This document shows positions 48,608-57,801 of a DNA stretch of 64,000 bases, piece after piece. The notes beneath the pieces are model-generated. The model saw only the letters and a list, made by a program, of their open reading frames with translations. It did no database searches and was not told the DNA's origin. The stretch is from contig JAJDCO010000154.1 of assembly GCA_029260795.1 (NCBI GenBank), forward strand, positions 81,728 through 145,727, given 5' to 3'. Both the position numbers and the translations under genes were made by a program. Source of the DNA: Planctomycetota bacterium (GTDB lineage Bacteria > Planctomycetota > OFTM77). Numbering within the stretch: position 1 is the first letter of the stretch; each line of letters starts with the position of its first letter.

Positions 48608-50141
48608 TCATGAGGTCGCGGCAGGTCCCTCGGCACCGCGTCGCCTCTCGGCGGCACCGACCGAAGGCCAACGCCTGCATCCGTTCTCGCTGCTGTTCAG
48701 CATCGGCCAGGCGGCTCGCAACCTGCTGATTCCCGGCCTGCTCGTCTGGTTCGCCGCCGACAATAATCGCTACGAGCTGTTCCTGATGGTGCTGTTCGTA
48801 CCGGCCACGCTGCGCGCGCTTCTCAAGTACGCGACCTTTCGCTACCGGTTCGCCGAAGGCGAGCTGGTGATGAAGGAGGGGCTGATCTTTCGGAACGAGC
48901 GTCACGTACCGTTCCACCGCATCCAGAACATTGACTGGACGCAGAACCCACTTCATCGGCTGTTGCGTGTTGCGAGTGTCCGAGTCGAGACGGCCGGAGG
49001 CACCGAGCCCGAAGCCGAGCTGCAAGTGTTGACGGTCCCAGCCGCCGAGGAGATGCGCCATCGCGTCTTCGAGGAGAAGCGTCGAGCCGGCGATCCGGCG
49101 GCGGCTTCTCTCTGGGTGCCCGACGCTTCCGAAAAGCGGGAGCTGGCGCGTTTGGGTGTTGGCGATCTGGTGCTTCTCGGGTTGATCTCGAACCGTGGCC
49201 TGGCCATCGCGGCCGCTGGACTCGGTGTGGCTTGGGAGCTCGATTTCTTCGATCCCAGCAAGTGGGAGGAGTGGTTCGCGGGATCACTCGGCCAGTTCAT
49301 CGAGCGCGTGCCCGACACCTGGCTCTGGCGTAGCACACTGATCCTGGCGGCGATCTTGACAGCGATCGTCGCGTTGCGCCTGCTGTCGGTTGCCTGGGCA
49401 CTCTTGCAGTTCTGGAACTTCCGGCTCGCGGAGCAAGAATCCGGGCTGCGGGCCACCTACGGTTTCTTCACCCGACATACCTCGACGATCCCGCGACCGC
49501 GGGTGCAGCTCGTCACCCAGATCGAGTCGATCGGCCAGCGCTGGGTCGGGCGCCGTGGCTTGCGCGTGGTGACCGCCGGAGGGGATGCGGACGATGATGA
49601 TCAGTCCCGTCGGCGCTGGCTCCTCCCGATCGGAGAGCGAAAGGTCGTCGCTCGCCTCGCCGATCTGGTGCAGCCGGAGACCGCAGCTCCGGACCTCGAC
49701 TGGCAACCAGTGGAGGGGCGAGCATTTCGCCGCGTCGTGAAGAGGGAGCTCTTGATCGCGGTCGGCGTGCTCGTTCTGCCGGTGCTGTGGTGGAGCGCGT
49801 GGTGGGGGACGGTCGTCTTGCTCACCGTCCCGTGGGCGATTTGGGATGCCCGGGCCCGAGTGCGTCGGATGCGCTGGGCGCTCAGCGGTGCGGGCTTCCA
49901 CTTCCGGAGCGGGCTCTGGACGCACAAGGTGAGCGCCGTGCGCTTCAACAAGATCCAGACCGTGCAGTGCGTCAGGTCGCCATTCGATCGCCGCTATGGC
50001 ATGGCGACCCTGGCCGTCGACATCGCAGGCCTGGGCAATGCAGATCATCGCATCCACGTGCGCTACCTCGATTCCGAGCTGGCCGAGTCGCTTCGAGTGC
50101 GGCTCGCGAACGAAGCCGCCACCACTCGATTCCGCTGGTGA
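48597..50141 (+). CDS. YdbT-like triple PH-domain membrane protein
   Basis: 514 residues. Three bPH2 repeats, each after a pair of membrane segments: FRYRFAEGELVMKEGLIFRNERHVPFHRIQNIDWTQNPLHRLL, a diverged middle copy around ATYGFFTRHTSTIPRPRVQLVTQIESIGQRWVGRRGL, and HFRSGLWTHKVSAVRFNKIQTVQCVRSPFDRRYGMATLAVD. Pairs with the single-PH protein upstream. Role in the envelope is inferred from the family. Confidence 0.88.
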   Translation: MPSDHEVAAGPSAPRRLSAAPTEGQRLHPFSLLFSIGQAARNLLIPGLLVWFAADNNRYELFLMVLFVPATLRALLKYATFRYRFAEGELVMKEGLIFRNERHVPFHRIQNIDWTQNPLHRLLRVASVRVETAGGTEPEAELQVLTVPAAEEMRHRVFEEKRRAGDPAAASLWVPDASEKRELARLGVGDLVLLGLISNRGLAIAAAGLGVAWELDFFDPSKWEEWFAGSLGQFIERVPDTWLWRSTLILAAILTAIVALRLLSVAWALLQFWNFRLAEQESGLRATYGFFTRHTSTIPRPRVQLVTQIESIGQRWVGRRGLRVVTAGGDADDDDQSRRRWLLPIGERKVVARLADLVQPETAAPDLDWQPVEGRAFRRVVKRELLIAVGVLVLPVLWWSAWWGTVVLLTVPWAIWDARARVRRMRWALSGAGFHFRSGLWTHKVSAVRFNKIQTVQCVRSPFDRRYGMATLAVDIAGLGNADHRIHVRYLDSELAESLRVRLANEAATTRFRW

Positions 50142-50160
50142 TCGATCTCTTTCGGTCGGC

Positions 50161-51903
50161 TCAATACCCGATCACGGTGCCGTCTTTCCTCATCTCGGTT
50201 GCGCCGTGGTACACGCCTTGGACCCGATCAAAGTGGATCGCCTGGTAGCCTCCGAACGAGCCGCTTCGAAGAATCCGATGGCCTCGCTTCGTCAGTGCAC
50301 TTGCCACGTCTTCGCCAATGCCGCTCTCGAGCGAGAGCTCGCCGCCGTCGGACATCATGGTGCCGGTCGGCTGGCTGCTCCCGGTATGACGATAGCGAGC
50401 GGCATCACCGGCTTCCTGGAGGTTCATGCCGAAGTCGATCAGATTGCAGAGGATTTGAACATGCCCCTGGGGTTGCATGGCGCCGCCCATCACACCGAAG
50501 CTCAACCAGGGCGCTCCGTCCTTGAGGACGAATGCGGGAATGATGGTATGAAACGGACGCTTCCCCGGCGCGTAGACGTTCGGATGCCCGTCCTCGAACG
50601 TGAACAGCGCACCCCGATCCTGGAGCATGAAACCCAGGCCGTCGGGAACGAGGCCGCTTCCCATTCCCGAGTAATTGCTCTGGATCAAGGACACCATCAT
50701 CCCGTTGCGATCGGCGACCGTGAGATAGATCGTGTCCCCTTGCTCGAGACGCGGCTCGCCGGTGGGGACGGACTGCGCGGCGCGCTCAGTGTCGATCAAG
50801 CATCGCCGCCGAGCGGCGTAGTCTTTCGAGATGAGATCCGCGATCGGGAGATCGGAGAAGGCCGGGTCGGCATAGAACCGCGCCCGGTCGGCGAAGGCGA
50901 GCTTCTTGGCCTCGACGTGCAGGTGGAGGTACTCCGCGCTGTTGTGCCCGAGTCGGGCTAGATCGTACGCCTCGAGGAGATTGAGCATCTGCAGCGCCGC
51001 GATCCCTTGCCCGTTCGGCGGAAGCTCGAAGACCTCGTAGCCTCGGTAGGTGGTGCTGACCGGCTCGACCCACTCGGATCGATGAGCCGCCAGATCCTCT
51101 TTCGTGATGTATCCGCCGATCCGACGAAAGTAGCGATCGATCACCTCGGCGATCTCGCCGCGATAGAAGACGTCTCGGCCGCCACTCGCGATCTTCTCCA
51201 GCGTGCGAGCCAGATCGGGGTTGCGGAACACTTCGCCTTCCAACGGTGGACGGCCTTCGGGCAGGTAGGTCTGGCGGAAGCTGTCGAGGTCGGGGAGAAG
51301 CTCCCGATTGCGCTCGAAGGCGCGTGTGTTCGAGGCCCAGTAGTAGGCGATGACCTGCGTCACCGGGAATCCCTCGCGTGCGTATCGGATGGCCGGCGCG
51401 AGCACGTCCTTCATGGGAAGGGATCCGAATCGGTCGTGGAGCTCAAACCAACCGTCCACCGTGCCCGGCACGGAAACGGGCAAGGGACCGAGCAGCGGTA
51501 TCTCCGAAGCGTCTCCGATCGCCGCTCGGAGCTTCTCGATCGTCAAGGACTGCGGTGACCGTCCGCTGCCGTTCAGACCGTGGAGCTCCTTCTTTTTCGG
51601 ATCCCAGACGATCGCAAACAGGTCTCCCCCGATGCCGTTACCCGTCGGCTCCATGAGCCCGATGGTCGCGTTGGCCGCGATCGCGGCATCGACCGCCGAG
51701 CCGCCGGCCTTCAGCACGTCGATGGCGACCTGAGACGCGAGCGGGTGCGAGGTCGCGGCCATGCCGTTGCGGGCGAGCACCGGGCTCCGGCTCGCAAAAG
51801 GCCGTCCGGTGATGCGGTCTCCTCGACCGTCCTGTGGAAAGGCACTGGCCCAGGTCGCGGTCATCAGCAGGCCGATCAGAGCGAGGGAAGGGGACGCGAG
51901 CAT
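50161..51903 (-). CDS. ggt: Gamma-glutamyltransferase
   Basis: 580 residues, an Ntn-hydrolase proenzyme that cleaves glutathione and other gamma-glutamyl compounds outside the cytoplasm. Signal peptide MLASPSLALIGLLMTATWASA. MAATSHPLASQVAIDVLKAGGSAVDAAIA and NGIGGDLFAIVW are the large-subunit start blocks. The autocleavage and catalytic nucleophile is T391 in GDTIYLTVADRNG, followed by SNYSGMGSG and the oxyanion region VMGGAMQPQGHVQ. The lid loop cannot be judged by eye. Confidence 0.94.
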   Translation of the reverse strand: MLASPSLALIGLLMTATWASAFPQDGRGDRITGRPFASRSPVLARNGMAATSHPLASQVAIDVLKAGGSAVDAAIAANATIGLMEPTGNGIGGDLFAIVWDPKKKELHGLNGSGRSPQSLTIEKLRAAIGDASEIPLLGPLPVSVPGTVDGWFELHDRFGSLPMKDVLAPAIRYAREGFPVTQVIAYYWASNTRAFERNRELLPDLDSFRQTYLPEGRPPLEGEVFRNPDLARTLEKIASGGRDVFYRGEIAEVIDRYFRRIGGYITKEDLAAHRSEWVEPVSTTYRGYEVFELPPNGQGIAALQMLNLLEAYDLARLGHNSAEYLHLHVEAKKLAFADRARFYADPAFSDLPIADLISKDYAARRRCLIDTERAAQSVPTGEPRLEQGDTIYLTVADRNGMMVSLIQSNYSGMGSGLVPDGLGFMLQDRGALFTFEDGHPNVYAPGKRPFHTIIPAFVLKDGAPWLSFGVMGGAMQPQGHVQILCNLIDFGMNLQEAGDAARYRHTGSSQPTGTMMSDGGELSLESGIGEDVASALTKRGHRILRSGSFGGYQAIHFDRVQGVYHGATEMRKDGTVIGY

Positions 51904-52261
51904 GGGATCCTCTTTGGCCGGGGACTTCGGATGCAGGGTCGTTCGTACGGGGCACGCCTCCAGATTGGCAAGAACGGCGGAGACTTCAAGGCTCGGCCAC
52001 CGATGTGGCCTCGCCCCGGCTCAGCCGCTCGACGATGCGCTGCCATCCGATCCCGTCGTCGAATACCCCGCGAAGCGAGACGACGCTCCGATCCGATGAC
52101 AGGCTCAGGGGTTGTTGATTCGGCAGAGTTCACTAGACTGGTCACGAACACCGTCCTGCCGTGAGCCACACGCCACTTGCCCCATCCCCCCGGCCCGCCG
52201 AGTGCACCACCGACGAATCCGTCTGCGCCGCCGGCCATCGCATCCGGAAGGTCTCCGAAAC
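51904..52261. other. Divergent intergenic region, no feature seen
   Basis: 358 bases between the ggt start and the NHL propeller start. GGAAGG about ten bases before 52262 is the ribosome site. I see no clear promoter, repeat or RNA fold; short open frames here show no protein-like sequence. Confidence 0.4.
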
Positions 52262-54391
52262 ATGTCCCGTCTGTTTCGATCGATGCTCCTGGCCTTGCTC
52301 GTCGTCGGCTCCCTTGGAACCGCATCCGCTCAAGACTTGTTGGTCTCCAGCTGGCTCACGAACGAGGTGCTGCGATATGACGCCTCCAGCGGAGCCTTCC
52401 TCGGAGTCTTCGTCACGAGTGGCAGTGGGATGATTCGGCCCCACGACACGACGATCGGGCCCGATCGAAACCTCTACGTCGCTTCTTCCGGCTTGAACGG
52501 CATCATTCGCCACGACGGGACCACCGGCGCACTGATCGATACCTTCGTTCCCAACGGGAGCGGGGGGCTGTCTTCACCGGTTGGAGTGCGGTTCGGTCCC
52601 GACGGTCACCTCTATGTCTCCAGCCAAGCCAATGACCGCGTGCTGAAGTACGACGGGACAAGCGGCGCTTTCGTATCGGAGTTCATCTTCGACGACCCGG
52701 CGACGGTCGGTGTCGACGAGACAGGCGGGATCCAGCGTCCCGAGGGCTTCGCCGTCGGTCGTGACGGCGACCTCTACCTCGCGGCGGGAGACTCCGATGC
52801 CGTCTTCCGCTACGACGGCGAGACCGGGGCGTTTCGGGACATCTTCGTGGGCTCGGGAAGCGGAGGCCTGGATGATCCGAACGGACTGACATTCGGTCGC
52901 GACGGCCACCTGTATGTTGCGTCGTTCGGGACGCAGGAAGTGCTTCGTTACCACGGCGCGACCGGTGCCTTTCTCGGCGCCTTCGTCACTGCCGGGAGCG
53001 GGGGCCTCAACAACCCGCATGACGCCGTCTTCGGACCGGATGGCCACCTCTATGTCACCTCGTACTCGAGTGACGAGATCTTGCGCTACGACGGCTCGAG
53101 CGGTGCCTTCTTGAATGCCTTCGTGACCGCTGGCAGTGGGGGGCTCGATGGCCCGATCTCGCTGCTCTTCCGGCCGGCGACGCGTCTCGATCTCTTCGGA
53201 CCGAGTCCTGGCACGCCGGGGGCTTCGAGCACGCTGACCGTGCGGTCCGCGACGTCCGGGCAGACGGTGTTCTTTCTGCTTGGCTTCGGTCAGGCGCGCT
53301 TCAAGGTGCCGAGCTGTGTCGGGTTGTTCATGGAGCTCGCGCTGCCGTTGATCCTCGGCAGCAGTGTCGCCGACGGCAACGGCGTCGCCACCCTCTCAGC
53401 GAACGTGCCCGGGCTGGCCTCGGATCAAAGGCTGTGGTTCCAGACGGTCGAGCTGGCCAGCTGCCGAGTGAGTAACGTCGTCCCGTTCACCTTCCCCGAC
53501 ACGGGCGGCTCCGCCTCGGTCGTCATCGATCCGGGTGGGACGCTCAAGAGCAGCAGCACTTTCAACTCGGGCTCGTTCCAGATCACGAACACCTCGAGCA
53601 ACGGGCTCAAGATCACCGACGTCGAGTTGGATCTGTCGACGTCGATCTTGCCGGACTTGGTCTACGACCCGTTCGGTCAGGCCGGTGACACGGTCGGCAA
53701 GAACTTCACCGTCGACTTCGACCCGGGCGTGGGCCTCACGTCGAACGGCTTCTCTCTGCCGCACGACCTCGGCTTCGATCGCCTGGACTTGACCTTCAAC
53801 GATTTCGATTCGGGCGAGCCTCTCTTCTTCTCGGTCGACACGGACCCGACGACGATTCAGGGCTCCTCGGCGCCGGGCCCGAACGAGAGCGGGAGTATCT
53901 CGGGTCTCGAGCTGATTCGCGCTCGTCTCCGCATCAGCTTCAGCGACGGCTCCTTCCGCGTGGCCGAGACCTATCGCCGATCCGGGAGCGTGACCGGCTC
54001 CGAGATCGTCGTCCAAGCGGGCATGCCCGCAGCGCCCTCCATCGAGATGCTCGGACTCGTCGCGCCGGCCCAAACCAACCAGGCGAGTCAAACGGTCCGC
54101 GTGCAGGCTCCGATTGGGTCGACCGTGAAGCTGGTCCAGCTCGAAGGTGGGTTGTTCACGCACAATCTCCCCGGTGGCGGCTTCGATGTCGATCCGTTCG
54201 AGGCCAACAGCGCCGTCGCCGTGACTGAGCAGAGCGCCTCGGTCGGCACCTCGGGCCAGGTCGATCTTGTGGTGACCCTGACGCGCGCGGACTCCGACAG
54301 CGGCTACAACCATTTCTGCGCGGTCGTTCAGGACACGAGTGGCCGCCTCGGCCGCCTCTCGCAGGTGCTGGTCGTGCAGCTCATCCCCTGA
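52262..54391 (+). CDS. Secreted NHL-type beta-propeller protein
   Basis: 709 residues. Signal peptide (SMLLALLVVGSLGTASAQD) followed by about six repeats of about 47 residues to residue 305. Each has GPDGHLYVxS-x-x-x-x-x-xLRYDGxxGAFLxxFVxxGSGGLxxP. These are NHL/SMP-30-like blades and are similar enough to suggest recent duplication. The rest is beta-rich: a region with LxLFGPSPGTPGASSTLTVRS, a second with SGSFQITNTSSNGLKITDVELDLS, and a tail region with VRVQAPIGSTVKLVQLEGG and NHFCAVVQDTSG. Possibly surface-anchored; ligand unknown. Confidence 0.82.
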   Translation: MSRLFRSMLLALLVVGSLGTASAQDLLVSSWLTNEVLRYDASSGAFLGVFVTSGSGMIRPHDTTIGPDRNLYVASSGLNGIIRHDGTTGALIDTFVPNGSGGLSSPVGVRFGPDGHLYVSSQANDRVLKYDGTSGAFVSEFIFDDPATVGVDETGGIQRPEGFAVGRDGDLYLAAGDSDAVFRYDGETGAFRDIFVGSGSGGLDDPNGLTFGRDGHLYVASFGTQEVLRYHGATGAFLGAFVTAGSGGLNNPHDAVFGPDGHLYVTSYSSDEILRYDGSSGAFLNAFVTAGSGGLDGPISLLFRPATRLDLFGPSPGTPGASSTLTVRSATSGQTVFFLLGFGQARFKVPSCVGLFMELALPLILGSSVADGNGVATLSANVPGLASDQRLWFQTVELASCRVSNVVPFTFPDTGGSASVVIDPGGTLKSSSTFNSGSFQITNTSSNGLKITDVELDLSTSILPDLVYDPFGQAGDTVGKNFTVDFDPGVGLTSNGFSLPHDLGFDRLDLTFNDFDSGEPLFFSVDTDPTTIQGSSAPGPNESGSISGLELIRARLRISFSDGSFRVAETYRRSGSVTGSEIVVQAGMPAAPSIEMLGLVAPAQTNQASQTVRVQAPIGSTVKLVQLEGGLFTHNLPGGGFDVDPFEANSAVAVTEQSASVGTSGQVDLVVTLTRADSDSGYNHFCAVVQDTSGRLGRLSQVLVVQLIP

Positions 54392-54476
54392 CTCGCGTTG
54401 CAGTGCCCGGGGCTCTCGATGCGCTCGTTCTCACCGGGCACACCGACCGAGTGAGACCCACAGCCTTCCGCTCTCG

Positions 54477-54920
54477 TCAGCGCTTCTCTTTCGCCGTCGA
54501 GAAGAAGACGAGGATCTCCAGCGACTCCTCGATGTCATGGAAGCGGTGCTCGACTTCCGCCTTCACGTAGAGGACGGATCCCGGGCCGATCGGCTTCGTC
54601 TCGCCAGCGGCCGTGAATTGCGAGCGCCCTTGGACGACGTAGTAGACCTCGTCTTCGCCGTGGGGCTTCTGTCCGTCGGTTCCTCCTTTGGGCAGGCTGG
54701 TGACCCCGCAGTGGAGGGCCGACGTGCGCAGGAAGGGTAGATAGCTTCGCTCCGACTTCGCGCGCTCCGCTTCGAGCTTGGCGAACTCGAAGAAGCGGAC
54801 CTCCGGAGCCGGGGGGCGAGCGTCTTCTTCCTGCCCAGGACGAGCTTCACGGGCCGGTTTGATCGACTGACATGAGACGACGGCGAGCGCGGCCAGGATG
54901 CCTAGAATCAAGAGCTTCAT
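54477..54920 (-). CDS. Cupin-domain lipoprotein
   Basis: 147 residues. Lipoprotein signal MKLLILGILAALAVVSC with lipid-bearing C17. A single small cupin runs from about residue 65 to the end: GGTDGQKPHGEDEVYYVVQGRSQF supplies His and Glu of motif 1, and GSVLYVKAEVEHRFHDI the motif 2 histidine. Metal binding is likely and the substrate unknown. Last of a minus-strand cluster of small envelope genes. Confidence 0.83.
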   Translation of the reverse strand: MKLLILGILAALAVVSCQSIKPAREARPGQEEDARPPAPEVRFFEFAKLEAERAKSERSYLPFLRTSALHCGVTSLPKGGTDGQKPHGEDEVYYVVQGRSQFTAAGETKPIGPGSVLYVKAEVEHRFHDIEESLEILVFFSTAKEKR

Positions 54921-55003
54921 CTCTCTCCCTCGTAGTCCTTCGCGTGTTCGGCAGGGCAGGTGGAGTGTCGCAGCTTCGAGGTGCGTCGCTCACGGAGCGG
55001 AGC

Positions 55004-55312
55004 TCAATCTTTCGAGCCGAGGTCGAACACGATCGGGTCGTGATCCTTGGCTCCGATGCGATGCCCTTTCCAGGGCCCACCCGCGATGACTTCGACCTCG
55101 GGACTCCAGAACAAGTAGTCGAGTCGGCGACCCGGCTGGGCCGTCGTTCCTCGGCCCAGCCCGACGCGACTGGCCTGAGTCGAATCCCCGAGCTCGAAGA
55201 GGAACAGCAGATCGGGAGAGAGCTCCCGAAGCGTGGCGAGGAGCGAAGCCTCGTCCTCCCGTTGCAAGAGCGCACCGGTCGAGCCACCCGGCCGACCGAC
55301 GTTCCAGCTCAC
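55004..55312 (-). pseudogene. Remnant of an endonuclease/exonuclease/phosphatase-fold protein
   Basis: 102 residues from a GTG. The first part has the fold's opening strand (MSWNVGR) and LRELSPDLLFLFELGD, which should hold the metal-binding glutamate. It then jumps to GRRLDYLFWSPEVEVI and a terminal KDHDPIVFDL, the SDHxP-type end motif. Roughly 100-130 residues expected in between are missing, including the GDFN block. Upstream the frame stays open for 37 or more codons with a lipoprotein-like stretch (LLITTASC) but no ATG, GTG or TTG. It looks like a secreted enzyme broken by in-frame deletion and loss of the start. Confidence 0.6.
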
Positions 55313-55439
55313 CCGGCGGATCTCGTCAGTCGATCGAAAGCGCGGCTCGAACCCTCGCGCTGGCTCGTCGGAGCTTCCGAAGCCGAGGACTGCGCACGAT
55401 GCGGTCGTGATCAGTAACCACAGCTCGAGACCGCGATGC

Positions 55440-55652
55440 TCAGCGCACGCTTCGGGGCGCGCCTGTCGAATCCGCCTCGGGCTCTTGGCCGTTGTCGATC
55501 TTCGCGAGTCGTTCCTGGTGCCGGTGGCCCATTCGAGTCAACACGACGGCCGTGATTGACACGATCGCGGCGATCGCGATCACGCTCGCGAGGGTCTCGG
55601 GAACGAAGAGAGCTTCCCAAAACCCGTGAGCAAGAGTGGGGTGAATCGTCAT
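55440..55652 (-). CDS. Small single-span membrane protein
   Basis: 70 residues. One membrane span (LASVIAIAAIVSITAVVLTRM) is followed by HRHQERLAKIDNGQEPE. The span followed by a basic segment and E-R-x-A-x-I-x-x-G resembles small PspB/DUF6249-like proteins, though this is only a likeness. AGGAGG seven bases before the ATG makes real translation likely. It is ten bases downstream of the secreted 179-residue gene. Confidence 0.7.
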   Translation of the reverse strand: MTIHPTLAHGFWEALFVPETLASVIAIAAIVSITAVVLTRMGHRHQERLAKIDNGQEPEADSTGAPRSVR

Positions 55653-55662
55653 GCAGGGCCTC

Positions 55663-56202
55663 CTATCGGCTTCGCAACAGCGACAGGATGTCGCAGGCTC
55701 GCTTGTGGTAGGTCTGCTCTTCGGGACCGGCCTCTTCGACCGGCGATTGGACGTCGACGAACTCGACGGTGGCGATGGTGGTGCCGGCGTCGTGACGTTC
55801 GAGCTCGAAGTGACGAGCTCCGCGCTGCTCGGTGATCGGCATCCAGACTCGCGGGCCGACAGGCAGGCCGGCCTCGTCGAGTGGCTCGATGACGAAGATC
55901 GTCGCGGTCACGCGCCGAATCCGTCCTCCGGCGAGCGAGAGCGGCAGCCACCGCAGGCCTTCGGAGAAGGAGTACTGATTGCGAGCCAGGAATCCTCTTC
56001 CCACGGCACCGAAGAGCTCGGCTGCCAGCGAGGCGTTTGCTTGAGAGCCGGACTCGCCGCGGAGCGCGGGGCCGGCACCCGGATCATTCCACACGGGCAG
56101 GGCCTCGGTGGCATCCTCGCCTCCGGAAGCGGCCCACAGAGCGGTGGCGAGGCAAAGAATGGCGAGCGAGACGAGGAAGACGCCGGTACGAACGGCCCAC
56201 AT
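55663..56202 (-). CDS. Secreted protein of unknown function
   Basis: 179 residues. I do not recognise the family. Signal peptide RTGVFLVSLAILCLATALWAASG, then a region with AAELFGAVGRGFLARNQYSFSEGL and a C-terminal beta-rich part (TATIFVIEPLDEAGLPVGPRVWMPITEQ). GGAGGGG precedes the ATG. Same strand and tight spacing with the small membrane protein that follows. Confidence 0.72.
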   Translation of the reverse strand: MWAVRTGVFLVSLAILCLATALWAASGGEDATEALPVWNDPGAGPALRGESGSQANASLAAELFGAVGRGFLARNQYSFSEGLRWLPLSLAGGRIRRVTATIFVIEPLDEAGLPVGPRVWMPITEQRGARHFELERHDAGTTIATVEFVDVQSPVEEAGPEEQTYHKRACDILSLLRSR

Positions 56203-56435
56203 GGAGTTCCCCTCCGGGAGATGGAGTCTGGCTTCGATCGGAGCGAGCGAGGGCCGTCGGAAGGCCGAGCTCGCGGTCGGGATCATATCAGGTGGGTTAG
56301 AAGCGCCGCAATGCCGCATGGTTCGGCATTCCGGTGGGACAGCGTCCTACCCCGGATAAGAGCGGGCGAGCCGCCTGGCGGGCCGCCCGTCTCCGTGCGA
56401 AGAACTAACGCTCCCAGCGAAGAACCAAAGAAAGA

Positions 56436-56465
56436 AGCGGCTCGAAGCCGAAGCTTCGAGCCGCT
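56436..56465 (-). terminator. Strong intrinsic terminator of the secreted 328-residue gene
   Basis: A perfect 13-base-pair stem (AGCGGCTCGAAGC) with a four-base loop, UUCG when read on the minus strand, is followed by TTCTTTCTTTGG. It is 25 bases past the stop. No other feature is seen in the rest of the 288-base gap. Confidence 0.88.
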
Positions 56466-56490
56466 CGGGTCTGGCGAAAGGAATGGAGGC

Positions 56491-57477
56491 TTACTGGAGA
56501 GAATCCAGGACACCCGCGGTCGCGTTCTTGGCCACGGTCTCGTGGAGCAGGTGGCCCACCGAGATGCCGCCGAGGGACTGGAACATGGCGCCGACGAAGG
56601 CGGGGTCGTTGATGGCGGGCTCGTTACCGACGATGTCGGTGGCGCGGTCGCCGTCGAGGCGGGCCCAACCGGTCGTGTACGTGAGGCCGTTAACACGGCT
56701 GTCGTAAGGGGTCGACTTCAGGAATGCGTCGGTGAAGACACTGTCGATGTCGTAGAGATCGACCATGTCCCAGCAACGAAACCTGTGAGTCGTCGAGAAC
56801 TCGTTCTCGTTGTTGTTGTAGACCTGGAAGTCGATGGTCGTCTCGTAGTCGCTGCTCGGAGCGAGGGCGACGAGGATGAGGCCGGCCGTGATTCCGGAGT
56901 CGTCATAGCCGAAGAAGCTGGAGATCATCATCTTGTCGCCGACGGCCTGGTACTCGACACCGTCGAGCTCGATGACGCCGTCGCCGTCGTCGGCGTTGTC
57001 GCCCTCGGCCGCGAGGGACTTGAAGGCGAGCGCCTCGAAGGCGTAGAGCCAGTTGCCATTGGAGTCGGCGACGATCTCGTCACCGATCAGCCAGTTCCAG
57101 GACATCGGGGCCTGCGAGTTCGGGTTGAGGGCGATGCAGTAGAGGAAGCCCTGCTCACTGTTCGGATTGTGCGTGCTGGCGGCGACGGTGAAGGTGTCGT
57201 TCGGCGTCAGGCGCTCGAAGCGATTGAACTCGGTCCAGTATTCACCATCGATGTAGATGAAGTGGACGTCGACGACGCCATTGAGATTGGTGTTCTGGTT
57301 GAAGGAAGGATCGTCCTTCGTGTTGGTGATGCTGATCACCGTGCCGCTGCCCGATCCCGAAAGGTACTCGGGGTAGATCAGGACACTGCCGGGCTCCATG
57401 CTACCGGCCATCGCGGTGGTGCTCATGCCGACGGCGACGACGCCCGCCGCGATCAAAGTCTTCAGATTGCGAATCAT
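56491..57477 (-). CDS. Abundant-type secreted protein of unknown family
   Basis: 328 residues. Signal peptide NLKTLIAAGVVAVGMSTTAMAG. The mature part is acidic, rich in Asn, Asp, Thr and aromatic residues, poor in Lys, and begins SMEPGSVLIYPEYLSGSGSGTVISITNTK. This opening is reminiscent of planctomycete surface proteins that start with a short 'G-S-V-L-I-Y-P' strand, but I cannot name the family. AGGAGG seven bases before ATG plus a near-ideal terminator suggest high expression. A beta-sandwich is likely. Confidence 0.78.
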   Translation of the reverse strand: MIRNLKTLIAAGVVAVGMSTTAMAGSMEPGSVLIYPEYLSGSGSGTVISITNTKDDPSFNQNTNLNGVVDVHFIYIDGEYWTEFNRFERLTPNDTFTVAASTHNPNSEQGFLYCIALNPNSQAPMSWNWLIGDEIVADSNGNWLYAFEALAFKSLAAEGDNADDGDGVIELDGVEYQAVGDKMMISSFFGYDDSGITAGLILVALAPSSDYETTIDFQVYNNNENEFSTTHRFRCWDMVDLYDIDSVFTDAFLKSTPYDSRVNGLTYTTGWARLDGDRATDIVGNEPAINDPAFVGAMFQSLGGISVGHLLHETVAKNATAGVLDSLQ

Positions 57478-57801
57478 CACATACCTCCTGGTATCGATAC
57501 GCCGAGGGCGACTCACATCAGTGCCCTCCGGCTGCCTGGCTTGATTTCGTTGCGCAGCTCTAGGCAAAGCCGAAACCACAGCGACCCCCTCGGCCGAAAC
57601 TTTCTCCCAATCGACCGCTATCGGCGCCGTGTGGCTGGGTTCTTCGAGGGTTTGGAGGTAATTCAGGGACGGGGAGCAGCGGACCTTTCCCGGATCCGGC
57701 CCGTTTTTCCCCGTGCCCAGGTCCCTGGGGCTGGCGAGATGTCGAAGAAGCTCGACGTTTCGATGATCAGGTGCAGCTGAGGGGTTTGGCCGGCGCGCAG
57801 A
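57478..57801. other. Intergenic region upstream of the secreted 328-residue gene
   Basis: 324 bases between the oligoribonuclease stop and this gene's start, both on the minus strand. It must hold the secreted gene's promoter, but I could not settle on boxes. CGGGGAAAAACGGGCC (minus strand) lies in the distal part. Nothing else stands out. Confidence 0.35.
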
